The notes under the pieces: generated by a model
What the model was told of the DNA's origin: nothing
The model's database searches: none
Seen by the model: the letters and a program-made list of their open reading frames with translations, nothing else
Program-made: the position numbers and the translations under genes
Shown: positions 8,437 to 16,188 of the stretch, piece after piece
How positions within the stretch are numbered: position 1 is the stretch's first letter
How the letters are laid out: each line of letters opens with the position of its first letter
NCBI GenBank assembly: GCA_913061055.1
Contig: CAJXVA010000046.1
Span: forward strand, 1-33,236
Direction: 5' to 3'
DNA: 33,236 nucleotides
Source: an uncultured Pseudomonadota bacterium
GTDB lineage: Bacteria > Myxococcota_A > Polyangia > Nannocystales > Nannocystaceae

Positions 8437-8468
8437 GGGGGGACGGTGCGTGGAGGCACCGTCCCCCC
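8437..8468. terminator. Strong hairpin terminator between convergent genes
   Basis: A perfect 13-bp stem, GGGGGGACGGTGC (8437-8449) with GCACCGTCCCCCC (8456-8468), and a 6-base loop begin 30 bases after the DUF4331 stop. On the plus strand it is followed by gcatttgttgg, only weakly U-rich. On the minus strand it is followed by TTTCTA. Its place between convergent transcription units fits a bidirectional terminator. The rest of the 220-base gap to the next gene (8627) shows nothing I can name. Confidence 0.85.
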
Positions 8469-8626
8469 GCATTTGTTGGTTCGGGATCCCGCAGACGTGA
8501 GCGAGGTGGAAGCAATAGTTCCCAGAGGGCTTGTTCACCGGCCAGGTGTTTCTCCGCGCGTCGCCTCGGCCGTTCGGTCGTGAGCCGCGCCGACGCGCGA
8601 TGTCTCCCCGTGTTGGGGCAGCGGCG

Positions 8627-10009
8627 TCAGTTCTTCGGAACGCCGGCGCGGAAGTTCCAGTGGTCGTGACCGGTGGTGTTGCCACCGAAGATGTTGATGG
8701 CGGAGGGGTCGGGGTCCTTGCGGTACTGGTGGCATAGAAACTCGAGTTTTCCGTGGGGGGCGACCCCAACGGAGGCCGCCGAGCGCATGTGGCAGCTCTG
8801 GGCCCTTTGCCTCACCTCGAACACATCGACCGGGTCCAGCTGCGGGAGCCCGTCTCGTCGAACGAGCTGGGATAGGCGCCAGTAACCTTTGCCCTCGAGG
8901 CCGTCGAGCCCATCTCCGTCGCCGCTGGAGTGCATGGCGTAGATGTCTCCGGTGGTGCACTCGGTCACCACGGACAGGTTCTCCGAGAACTCGTACTTCT
9001 GCGGAACGGCGCGCGTGGGGGTGAAGCGTTGCTCGGCCAAGAACCGCATCGTGAGGTCGGACGGGTCGGAAAGGTCGCCCTTCATGTTGTAGAACTGGTG
9101 CACGCGGTGCAGCCGGCTACCGTCACTGGCTTGCGTCTTGCGGTCGCCGGGAACGGTGGAGATGAGCAGGTAGCTTCCGTCGCTCAGCTTCGCGCTGCCC
9201 AAGCCTCCGCCGAACTGCTTCATCGCTCGCGACGCTCCAGTCGCCTCGGGAATCAGGTGGGTGATGTCCTGCCGCGTCGTCCGCCGGCGAAGGTCGATCA
9301 CCCGGAGTTCGTCGGGGTTGCGGCTGTTGGGACGTTCGGCGAATAGCAAGAAGCGGCCCAGCACGTGCAGTCCGTTGGGGTGCTGGGTCTTGGTTCGGTG
9401 CAGGGCGACCAGGCGCTTTTTTCCGTTCCGCTCCTGATCGATGATGAAGACGGTTCCGGGACGGCCAGCCTCTTTTTGGCTGTGGGTCCCGGCGTACCAG
9501 GCGGGCCCTTCGTTGGTCCGCACGAACGACTGCGGATGGGCGCTGGAGAGCCCAACCGCGTTGGCAAGGTGGGTGTCCTCGTCAAACGCTTCGTACGGGC
9601 GAATCGAATCAGGGAGGTAGCGCTTGCCCCACTCGAACCGCCACGGCTTGCGCTTCCACTTCGACTCGCCCCGCCGCATCTTCGCGAACTGTCCGCGAAC
9701 GTCGGGGGTGCAGGGGTTGCAGTCAACGTCGCCGCGCCGGCAGGACAGGTCACCGGTGACCGGGACCGGCCGACGATAGATCTTCGAGCGATCGATTCTG
9801 GGGGCGCTCGGCTGAGGCCGTTGCGGCCGAACGTCGGGGTTGAACGTCGGCTTGGGCTTGGGCTTCGTCGGGTGCGTGGGCAGCCTCGGCTGGTGGGACT
9901 GCGGGTTCTTCGCTTGAGGCAACAGCGGGCTGGGTTTCTTCGGTGCGGCCTGTCCCGGGATCGGCAGAAGGAGGGACAGGGCCACCGCGGCGAGGATGGG
10001 GGAGCGCAT
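8627..10009 (-). CDS. Secreted protein of unknown function, Pro/Lys-rich N-terminal segment
   Basis: A 460-aa exported protein I do not recognise. The signal peptide is MRSPILAAVALSLLLPIPG, with cleavage likely after GQA. A Pro/Lys/Arg-rich disordered segment follows (about residues 23-80), then Cys-containing elements (LSCRRGDVDCNPCTPDVRG). The C-terminal ~300 residues are beta-rich, with strand-turn patterns (NGLHVLGRFLLFAERPNS, GSYLLISTVPGD) that could be a propeller. The open frame reaches 10084, but the signal peptide sets the start at ATG 10009. It lies 71 bases after the preceding lipoprotein-pilin gene on the same strand, so co-transcription is possible. No catalytic motif is evident. 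Confidence 0.78.
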   Translation of the reverse strand: MRSPILAAVALSLLLPIPGQAAPKKPSPLLPQAKNPQSHQPRLPTHPTKPKPKPTFNPDVRPQRPQPSAPRIDRSKIYRRPVPVTGDLSCRRGDVDCNPCTPDVRGQFAKMRRGESKWKRKPWRFEWGKRYLPDSIRPYEAFDEDTHLANAVGLSSAHPQSFVRTNEGPAWYAGTHSQKEAGRPGTVFIIDQERNGKKRLVALHRTKTQHPNGLHVLGRFLLFAERPNSRNPDELRVIDLRRRTTRQDITHLIPEATGASRAMKQFGGGLGSAKLSDGSYLLISTVPGDRKTQASDGSRLHRVHQFYNMKGDLSDPSDLTMRFLAEQRFTPTRAVPQKYEFSENLSVVTECTTGDIYAMHSSGDGDGLDGLEGKGYWRLSQLVRRDGLPQLDPVDVFEVRQRAQSCHMRSAASVGVAPHGKLEFLCHQYRKDPDPSAINIFGGNTTGHDHWNFRAGVPKN

Positions 10010-10080
10010 CGCCGGTGGTGGTACCGCCCGGGCGAAGATCGTTCCCTCGCCGGCGCGCCCCGACTCCAACCGCCCGAAAC

Positions 10081-11646
10081 TCACTCGACTTCTTTGTCGA
10101 TGTACAGCCCCGCAGCACCGTTCATGCCGTTTTCGTCGCCCGCTCCAGAGCGCTCAAATGTGGAGAAGACGCCGTCGCCGTCGAGATCTCCAAACGCCTG
10201 GGCGGTGAACTGACAACTGCCATACCCCGACGCATCGTTCGTCCAGATGAAGTTGTAGTGGAAGTGGTGGCCTTCCTCCTGCTGGAAGTTCAAGCCGTTC
10301 CACACGTCGTTGTCGGTCCACAAGCTCATGTCGTAGTGCCCCGGGCCGCCCTTGCCTCCCGCCGAGGGCACACAGCGACCTCCAGGCCCAGCGTTGCAGT
10401 CCACCGACAGTGGCGGGGTGACGCCTGACTCGCCACTGAGCTTGCCGTTGTTGGGACATCGGTGAGGCGCGCGCGCGGCCAGTTCTTCGGCGGCGAGAGT
10501 GTCCGTCGCGGGTCCTCGGTCCACATGTTCTTCATTAAAATACGCCGAAGCCGCGTCGAACATCTTGGCGATTTGGACCCGGGCCTCCGCTGTCTTGGAG
10601 CGCCGCGTGTACTTGACGAATGCAGGAACCGCGATGGCGGCTCCGATGCCCGCGACCGCGGCGAGGATCGCTGGATCGCCGGCCTTGATCGGGACCTCGA
10701 TCGTGAGCGTGCCGCCGTCGACCGTGGGCGTCAGCATCTTCTTGGCCGAACGCATGTAGTGAGCGCCCAGGATGATCGCCGCACCCTCCGCGACATCATC
10801 CGGGTCTTTGAGGACCCGCTCCCGCTGCTTCTCGGCTTCCCCGGCCGCCATCGCCAGTCCCGAGTTTACGACGCCTGCCAACGCGTCGATCTTGTCCGTT
10901 TCGCCTTCGGCACGGAGCTTCAGTCCCTCGAAACCGAACGTGAGCAGCCCGCGGTCGACCATGACGGTGGGCGGAATCTCCCGTGTGAACTCGGCGGGAA
11001 GCTTGGTGAGGTCGGCGGCGATGGCCATCGCGGCGCCGTCACTCTGCTCGGCGATGAACTTCGCCAACTCTCCACCCTTTGCGGACTTCGAGGCGTCTGC
11101 GCTTGCGTCGATGGATGCCTTGACCGCTGTCTCGGTCCCGAGGATGAGCATGTCGCCCTGCTGGGCCAAACGAATCGGGCTGTCTCCGTCGCTGTAGATC
11201 GCGACGCCGCCGTGCTCTCCCGTCTTCTTGGCTTTGATCCCCCCGCCGACTCCGCTGAGGATGATGCCGAAGTCCTTTTCGCCTCGGGCGAAGCCCGTGA
11301 TGGCGGTCGCATCGAGGACCTGAATCCCGACCGTCTTGCCGAAGAACTCGTCCAGCTCCTTCTTGAGGTCGTCCATGCCCTCGGTGGCAAGACCCATCGG
11401 GTCGGCACTCAACATGGACGTGAACATCGAGGACGGCACCCGCACCGAGAAGATCGCGATCGCATCCGATGGGACCGCGGCGGGAATCTCGATTGCACCC
11501 TGGAGTCGTTGCACCGGAGGAGAGCCCGGATCGGCCGCCGGCGTTTCGGGATCAGCCGTCGCGGCCGGGGACTCGGAGCTTCCCTTGTCGCATGCGGTAG
11601 AAAGCGCGAGCATGGCGGACAGCGATACGAGGGGCAGGGAGCGCAT
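10081..11646 (-). CDS. Lipoprotein with C-terminal type IV pilin-like domain (tandem copy 1)
   Basis: A 521-aa protein. The signal MRSLPLVSLSAMLALSTAC gives a lipobox STAC with Asp at +2 (CDKG). Residues about 50-330 form an alpha/beta region (VPSDAIAIFSVRVPSSMF, GDMLILGTETAVKASI). A hydrophobic helix, AVAGIGAAIAVPAFVKYTRR, then SKTAEA, closely resembles the alpha-1 helix of type IV pilins after the prepilin cleavage site. It continues into a pilin-like globular end (HRCPNNG, FHYNFIW, CQFTAQAFGDLDGDGVFST). There is no prepilin peptidase site (no GFTLIE), so the pilin module is embedded in a lipoprotein. Start ATG 11646 is set by the signal peptide. It is a paralogue of the next upstream gene. 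Function unknown. Confidence 0.85.
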   Translation of the reverse strand: MRSLPLVSLSAMLALSTACDKGSSESPAATADPETPAADPGSPPVQRLQGAIEIPAAVPSDAIAIFSVRVPSSMFTSMLSADPMGLATEGMDDLKKELDEFFGKTVGIQVLDATAITGFARGEKDFGIILSGVGGGIKAKKTGEHGGVAIYSDGDSPIRLAQQGDMLILGTETAVKASIDASADASKSAKGGELAKFIAEQSDGAAMAIAADLTKLPAEFTREIPPTVMVDRGLLTFGFEGLKLRAEGETDKIDALAGVVNSGLAMAAGEAEKQRERVLKDPDDVAEGAAIILGAHYMRSAKKMLTPTVDGGTLTIEVPIKAGDPAILAAVAGIGAAIAVPAFVKYTRRSKTAEARVQIAKMFDAASAYFNEEHVDRGPATDTLAAEELAARAPHRCPNNGKLSGESGVTPPLSVDCNAGPGGRCVPSAGGKGGPGHYDMSLWTDNDVWNGLNFQQEEGHHFHYNFIWTNDASGYGSCQFTAQAFGDLDGDGVFSTFERSGAGDENGMNGAAGLYIDKEVE

Positions 11647-11696
11647 GCCGAAGCAGTACCGCGCCCCGAGCCCCGTCACAACGGTCCGCTCAGCCG
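11631..11696. repeat. 66-bp direct repeat, copy A (start region of lipoprotein-pilin gene 1)
   Basis: Matches 13143-13208 at 65 of 66 positions; the only difference is G 11647 versus C 13159. It spans the first codons, the start codon and the upstream intergenic DNA. The outer end keeps seven bases that, in the other copy, are the last bases of rtcB. On the coding strand it carries TTGTGA, 17 bases, then TACTGC, a weak -35/-10-like pair placed so that transcripts would begin near the start codon. Confidence 0.92.
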
Positions 11697-11715
11697 GCCG
11701 TCGTCGCGGTGCGAT

Positions 11716-13158
11716 TCATTCGAGCTCTCGGTCGACGTACAGCCCCGGCGCATGTTTGACGCCGTCTGCGTCCAAGGAGCCATAGCGCTCATAGGTGGAG
11801 AAAACGCCGTCCCCGTCCAGGTCACCAAAGGCCTGCGCGGTGAACTGGCAGGCTCCGAATCCCGACTCGGCATTCTTCCAGATGAAGTTGTAGTGGAAGA
11901 AGTGGCCTTGTTCCTGTTGAAAATTCAGCCCACTCCACACGTCACCGAACCACAGCGCCAGTGGGTAGTATCCCGGGAGCTTTGCTGTGTCGGCGGCGGG
12001 CAGGCATCGCCCCGCGGGTCCTGCACTGCAGTCGATGTCGAGCGGGGGGGCGATGCCTGACTCACCCGCGAGGTTCCCGTCGTTCGGGCACCGATGCGCG
12101 GCGGAGCCTGCATTCTTCCCCGCGTTGGTCACTCCCCCGTTGAAGTATGAGCTTGCAGCATCAGCGATCCTCGTGAGGTGGAGTGGAGCCTCCGCGGCTC
12201 GAGCCCGACGCATGTACTTGCCCACCGCGGGTAGCACGGTCGCAACGAGGCGAGGCGACTCCTCGGCACTCATCGGGGCCTCCAGTCTGAGGGTGTTGCC
12301 GTCGAGCACCGAAGCGAGGAACGCATCGTCGTCCACAGGCTCGGCTCCGGGGACCCTCTGTGCTCCTGCGGCCGCGTTCCGGAGGTTGTTGAGGGAGAGC
12401 GCCAATGCCTTGAGCTCGGCGTGCGCCCCTTTGACGTGGAGGGTGACGCTCTGAGGACCGAAAGTGAGCAAGGCGTGCTCGACTCCGTTGATCGGAGGCA
12501 GGTCTCGTTTCAGAGACGGGTGGAGGCTTTGCGGGTTGACCGCGATGACCATTGTGGCGCCGTGCGTCGTCTCCTCGAACAACTTCGCAAGCTCACCGTT
12601 ACGCGCCGACTGCCGTTCGTCCCTCGTTGCATCGATGGCCGCCTTCACGGCGCGGTCGGTGCCGACGACCAAGAGACTGCCAAGCTGCGTCAATCGGATT
12701 CGTCCGCCGCGTCGGCCGAACAGCGGGACACCGACGTGTTTGCCGACCTGCTTCAAGTCGACGCGGCTGTCGACCCCAGGGAACATGATAGCGAAGTCCC
12801 GGTCTCCGATCGCAAAGCCGGAGATCGTCGTCGCGTCTAGGAGGCTGATGCCGACCGCGGCCGAGAGCAGCAGGTCGAGTTCCTTCCTCAGCTCCGGCGG
12901 GGTGCCGGCGGGGAACCTCAGCGGGTCCGCATCGAGGATCGCAGCAAAGATTGGGGACGGGAGTCGGGCCGAGAAAACGGCCCCTGCGGAGGAAGGCACT
13001 GCCGCGGGGAGCTCGAGTCGGTTGCTGGGGACCTTGGGGGGCGCCTCGGGCTGTTGCGCGGGCTCGGTGGATTCGGGCGCTGGTCTCGACTGGCCCTTGT
13101 CGCAAGAGGCGAAGAACACCAGTACGACAGAGATCAACAGACGGGGCAGGGAGCGCAT
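11716..13158 (-). CDS. Lipoprotein with degenerate pilin-like C-terminal domain (tandem copy 2)
   Basis: A 480-aa paralogue of the downstream gene. The signal is MRSLPRLLISVVLVFFASC, with Asp at +2 again (CDKG). The N-terminal domain aligns in order (VPSSAGAVFSARLPSPIF; GSLLVVGTDRAVKAAI). The pilin-like helix is degraded to VATVLPAVGKYMRRARAAEA, less hydrophobic than in copy 1, while the globular end is well kept (HRCPNDG, GLNFQQEQGH, CQFTAQAFGDLDGDGVFST). Start ATG 13158 lies in the 66-bp repeat. It begins 43 bases after the rtcB stop on the same strand and ends 69 bases before the copy-1 start. The pair arose by tandem duplication; what they do is unknown. Confidence 0.85.
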   Translation of the reverse strand: MRSLPRLLISVVLVFFASCDKGQSRPAPESTEPAQQPEAPPKVPSNRLELPAAVPSSAGAVFSARLPSPIFAAILDADPLRFPAGTPPELRKELDLLLSAAVGISLLDATTISGFAIGDRDFAIMFPGVDSRVDLKQVGKHVGVPLFGRRGGRIRLTQLGSLLVVGTDRAVKAAIDATRDERQSARNGELAKLFEETTHGATMVIAVNPQSLHPSLKRDLPPINGVEHALLTFGPQSVTLHVKGAHAELKALALSLNNLRNAAAGAQRVPGAEPVDDDAFLASVLDGNTLRLEAPMSAEESPRLVATVLPAVGKYMRRARAAEAPLHLTRIADAASSYFNGGVTNAGKNAGSAAHRCPNDGNLAGESGIAPPLDIDCSAGPAGRCLPAADTAKLPGYYPLALWFGDVWSGLNFQQEQGHFFHYNFIWKNAESGFGACQFTAQAFGDLDGDGVFSTYERYGSLDADGVKHAPGLYVDRELE

Positions 13159-13208
13159 CCCGAAGCAGTACCGCGCCCCGAGCCCCGTCACAACGGTCCG
13201 CTCAGCCG
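13143..13208. repeat. 66-bp direct repeat, copy B (start region of lipoprotein-pilin gene 2 and rtcB 3' end)
   Basis: The partner of 11631-11696, exactly 1512 bases away. Here the outer seven bases (13202-13208) are the stop and last codons of rtcB, so this position is the likely original and the other copy is the duplicate that carried an rtcB remnant with it. Confidence 0.92.
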
Positions 13209-14329
13209 CCCTTGAACGACAACACGGGCCGTAGGCGTCGGGTCGCTCGTGTCAGCGCCCGCTGGGCCTTCATGACCGCGCCGATGTCCTTGTAGGCCTC
13301 GGGGGCCTCGTCGAGCAGCCGGCGTGCTCGCCGATGGTCGAACCACACGCCCTTCATCGAGCGATGCAAACGGTCCGGTGAGATGGACTTGCGCGCCTCG
13401 GTACGGGACATGCAACGCCCGGCTCCGTGGGAGCTCGAGCACAGGGCAGCCGAGTGTCCTCGCCCGACAACGTGGAAGCTCGCCGAACCCATGGAACCCG
13501 GGATGATTCCGGGCTCGTCCGACCGCGCAGAGATGGCCCCTTTGCGGTGAACCCAGAGCTCGCGCCCATCGTGCGTCTCGCGTCTGACGAAGTTGTGATG
13601 ACACTCCAGCTTGGTCCGCGCGTCCATGTCGACACCCAGCACGTCGCGGATGACTTGGCCCGCGACCGTGGCCATGCGCCACCGGCTTTGCTGCGCGTAG
13701 CAGAGGGCCCACCGCACATCGCCGAGGTAGGCCGCTCCGTCGGCCGAGGAAGCATCGAGCGCCCGAAGGCCGGCCCGGTTCTTGGCCCCTCGCTGCTCGT
13801 GGAGCTCGCGGATCGCCTGCCCCATGCCCCGCGATCCGCTGTGCACCATGAGCCATAGACGGTCGTCCTCATCCGCCTGCAACTCGAGGAAGTGATTTCC
13901 CCGTCCGAGGGTGCCGAACTGCAGCGCAGCGTCACCGGACTTTCTCGTGTCGAGTTCTTCGCAACTCAGAGGTTGATGGTCGAGCTCCGCAGGGAGGGGC
14001 CCTGCCGCCGACCGCCGATGACGCATGATGGGAATCGAGCGGACCAGCCCATCAAGCACGGCGGCGGCATCCCGCGCGTTCGCCAGAGCATCGGCTGTGG
14101 TGTCGAACGCGACTGCCGCCATGCCACAGCCAATGTCCCCGCCTACAGCGGCCGGAATGAGCGTCCGCCTGGTCGCGAGCGCGACGCCAACGCAAACCTC
14201 CTTGGAGAGGTGCACGTCCGGCATGACCGCCACCCGATGAACATCCTCCTCACGGCACAGTCGCTCCAACGCCTGGCGGACGTCGGTCGGTGGTGGGTCG
14301 ACGACCCACTGCTCGAGCTTAGAAGGCAT
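13202..14329 (-). CDS. rtcB: RtcB-family RNA ligase
   Basis: A 375-aa RtcB ligase, which joins RNA 2',3'-cyclic phosphate or 3'-phosphate ends to 5'-OH ends using GTP and Mn2+. All key elements are visible: MPDVHLSKEVCVG (31-48 region), metal-binding DIGCGM (Cys68), GRGNHF (His146), VHSGSRG (His163), CHHNF (His244/245), and the guanylylated His301 in SSHGAGRCMSRTEA. It is somewhat shorter than E. coli RtcB (408 aa). No rtcA or rtcR lies nearby. It overlaps an RbfA-like gene upstream by 11 bases, which implies coupled translation and a role on the ribosome or its RNA. Downstream are the tandem lipoproteins. Confidence 0.95.
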   Translation of the reverse strand: MPSKLEQWVVDPPPTDVRQALERLCREEDVHRVAVMPDVHLSKEVCVGVALATRRTLIPAAVGGDIGCGMAAVAFDTTADALANARDAAAVLDGLVRSIPIMRHRRSAAGPLPAELDHQPLSCEELDTRKSGDAALQFGTLGRGNHFLELQADEDDRLWLMVHSGSRGMGQAIRELHEQRGAKNRAGLRALDASSADGAAYLGDVRWALCYAQQSRWRMATVAGQVIRDVLGVDMDARTKLECHHNFVRRETHDGRELWVHRKGAISARSDEPGIIPGSMGSASFHVVGRGHSAALCSSSHGAGRCMSRTEARKSISPDRLHRSMKGVWFDHRRARRLLDEAPEAYKDIGAVMKAQRALTRATRRLRPVLSFKGG

Positions 14330-14750
14330 CGTCCACCTCCTCGTCGGTCAGGGCCGCTTGCGGCAGTACGATGAACTGCAGTTGCGGTGTTCGTTTGCGA
14401 TGGATGGCACTCGCGACCTCCGATCGAAGGTGCGACCGCGCCGCATCGAGATGTCCGGCGACGTCTCGAATCTGCTCTGTGGCGCGCACGATCACGTGGA
14501 CAACGAGCGCGCGCCCTCCAGCTTCCGGCGTGACGCTGTGCACCCACAGCCCGTCCAGTGCGGGATCTTCGAGTTCGGCCAGGGCCAGGTCCAGTCGCCG
14601 GTGAACCTGGCGACACAGTTGTTGGGTCTTCTTGTCGGGGTGGGCTCTATGGCCCGAATCATCCTTGTCGAAGTAGGTCGTTTCGAGGGACGACGCGTCG
14701 GTGCGCCGGGGGCGTGAACGGTGTCCACGCCGGCTACGGTCTGATTTCAT
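14319..14750 (-). CDS. RbfA-like ribosome-binding factor
   Basis: A 143-aa protein with a basic N-terminal extension (about 38 residues, Arg/Ser-rich) followed by an RbfA-like KH-type domain. Family landmarks are a first helix (CRQVHRRLDLALAEL), DPAL at 62-65 where RbfA has DPRL, the strand ALVVHVIVRA, and the C-terminal helix-strand LRSEVASAIHRKRTPQLQF, matching RbfA's LR.ela..l.lr..PeL.F. RbfA assists 30S maturation by binding near the decoding region and 16S helices. This divergent copy is probably not the housekeeping rbfA, which normally sits beside infB/truB. It overlaps rtcB by 11 bases. Identification is by pattern, so moderately sure. Confidence 0.75.
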   Translation of the reverse strand: MKSDRSRRGHRSRPRRTDASSLETTYFDKDDSGHRAHPDKKTQQLCRQVHRRLDLALAELEDPALDGLWVHSVTPEAGGRALVVHVIVRATEQIRDVAGHLDAARSHLRSEVASAIHRKRTPQLQFIVLPQAALTDEEVDDAF

Positions 14751-15129
14751 CGGATTGTTGCTCTCACTGCGGGCGCGCCGATCCAGGCGCGACCCATGGG
14801 TTCCACGACAGGGGAGAGCCGGCTTCCGGCACCAAGAGCCGCGGCCCGAGCACCAACCGCCAAACCCAGAGCGTTCCGGGCTGGCTTGGAATGGCGGAGA
14901 CAGGCTACGAGCGCGCGGAAGAGAGGCTCGACTTCATTCCGATGGTTACAAAGGGCTGCATGGTCGTCCTCCTTTCCTCGCCGCTCGCTGAACCGTCCAG
15001 CCGAGGCGACCGCGTCAAGCTAGTGGGACAGACTCGACTCGTCAAGCGGCGATCGTTCCAGAATCGCGGCGAGGGGCATTCGGAAGCCGCATCCCGGCGC
15101 TGTGTGCAGAGCAGCCGGATGGGCACGAC
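14751..15129. other. 379-base gap with no convincing gene
   Basis: Between the RbfA-like gene and the lipoprotein ending at 15130 I find no recognisable protein or RNA. The only notable signal is a near-perfect Shine-Dalgarno before a tiny minus-strand frame at 14961 (see next entry). It should also contain the promoter of the RbfA-rtcB operon, but I see no clear -35/-10 pair. Confidence 0.6.
14905..14961 (-). CDS. Possible 18-aa leader peptide or small protein
   Basis: On the minus strand AAAGGAGG (14975-14968), a full anti-16S match, sits 6 bases before ATG 14961. The frame it serves encodes only MQPFVTIGMKSSLSSARS. This lies about 155 bases upstream of the RbfA-like start, on the same strand, so it could be a leader peptide for the RbfA-rtcB operon or simply a chance or decayed gene start. 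The same frame is open upstream to 15126, which would give 73 aa. Confidence 0.3.
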   Translation of the reverse strand: MQPFVTIGMKSSLSSARS

Positions 15130-16188
15130 TCACTTCGCCTGAATCACGTATGTGAACTCGGCGGTGGTCCAGCGCTTCTTTGGAATCTCGCCCGAGTCGA
15201 GTCGGTCGCGAAGCTCCTTGGCGTAGGCGTCGGCTTGCGCTGTGTCGATCGCTCCTGCGGGCGGCTTGAACAACCCGAAGTCGGCTTCTTCCGTGAATCC
15301 GTACACGACGAACGTCTCCCGGTCTTCGCTGTGGCCCGGCAAGTTGCTCGGCACGAGCTCGGGGAGGTCCACCGTATCGCCGCTGGCGTGCAGGGCGGGG
15401 CGGCCACCTCGGGGAGCGAGCACGCCGTGATGCCCTTCGGCATCTCGATACAGCACCACGAGCCACAGCGGCGCGTTGACGGCAATGGTCGGCTTGAATC
15501 GATCGCCCGCGACCAGCGATTCCGGCATCTGAATGTCGATCGCTGCACGTCCCACATTGCCGCTGGTCAGCCCGAACGCCCAGGCCTGCGGACTGTCCCA
15601 CTGCAGGACCTCCTGTTCGGTGTTGGAGCGTTCACCGGAGACACCTCCACCCCCAGCGAGACCGCCATCGACCTGCACCGAGCCACCGCCCTGCTCGAGC
15701 AAGACAATCTCGCGGGATCCGGTCCCGACCTTCACCTCGGCGATCACCTGCTCGCCGCACGCGCCCGAGAGTTCCCCGCGCAGCACGTGGTCGTTGTCGA
15801 CCCGCAGATGGAGCCGCAGACCGTTCTCGTAGTGCCCCTCGAGTTCGACCATGCGTTGGACGGTCGCTTGGAAACCGGCCACGTTTCTCAGCTCGCTCTC
15901 GTAGTCGCGTGCGAACGACGTCTCGACCCGGGTGGTGGCGACGGTGCAGCCCGGCTTCCGTTCGTCGGCGACGACCGTGTGGCCCTGTGCATCCGTGGTG
16001 ACTTCGCGTCCCAGCAGAGACTCCGGGTCGCCGTCGGGCAGGTACAGCAGCCGCTCGCCGGGGGCGACCTGGGTGCGGTCGACGGTTTGGGTCGCCGAGG
16101 ACTTGCCGCCGGGCCGTGTGGTGTCACCGTCGGTCTTGCATGCCGTCACCACGGCGAACGCGGCGGCGAGCCAGGTGCTGCGCGACAT
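15130..16188 (-). CDS. Lipoprotein partner of the caspase-like protease (DUF4384-like C-terminus)
   Basis: A 352-aa exported lipoprotein: MSRSTWLAAAFAVVTAC, lipobox VTAC, then a Thr/Ser/Gly linker. The middle is beta-rich with a Gly-rich loop (GGLAGGGG near residue 180). The C-terminal ~150 residues (APLWLVVLYRDAEGHHGVL, then DLPELVPSNLPG and ETFVVYGFTE) resemble the DUF4384-type domain that often accompanies secreted caspases; this match is by pattern and moderate. Its ATG overlaps the stop of the upstream caspase gene by one base, so the two are translated together and probably act together at the cell envelope. Confidence 0.8.
   Translation of the reverse strand: MSRSTWLAAAFAVVTACKTDGDTTRPGGKSSATQTVDRTQVAPGERLLYLPDGDPESLLGREVTTDAQGHTVVADERKPGCTVATTRVETSFARDYESELRNVAGFQATVQRMVELEGHYENGLRLHLRVDNDHVLRGELSGACGEQVIAEVKVGTGSREIVLLEQGGGSVQVDGGLAGGGGVSGERSNTEQEVLQWDSPQAWAFGLTSGNVGRAAIDIQMPESLVAGDRFKPTIAVNAPLWLVVLYRDAEGHHGVLAPRGGRPALHASGDTVDLPELVPSNLPGHSEDRETFVVYGFTEEADFGLFKPPAGAIDTAQADAYAKELRDRLDSGEIPKKRWTTAEFTYVIQAK

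Noticed and set aside
14558..15142. Plus-strand frames across the RbfA-like gene and the gap
   Set aside because: Antisense shadows with no recognisable domain or ribosome site.
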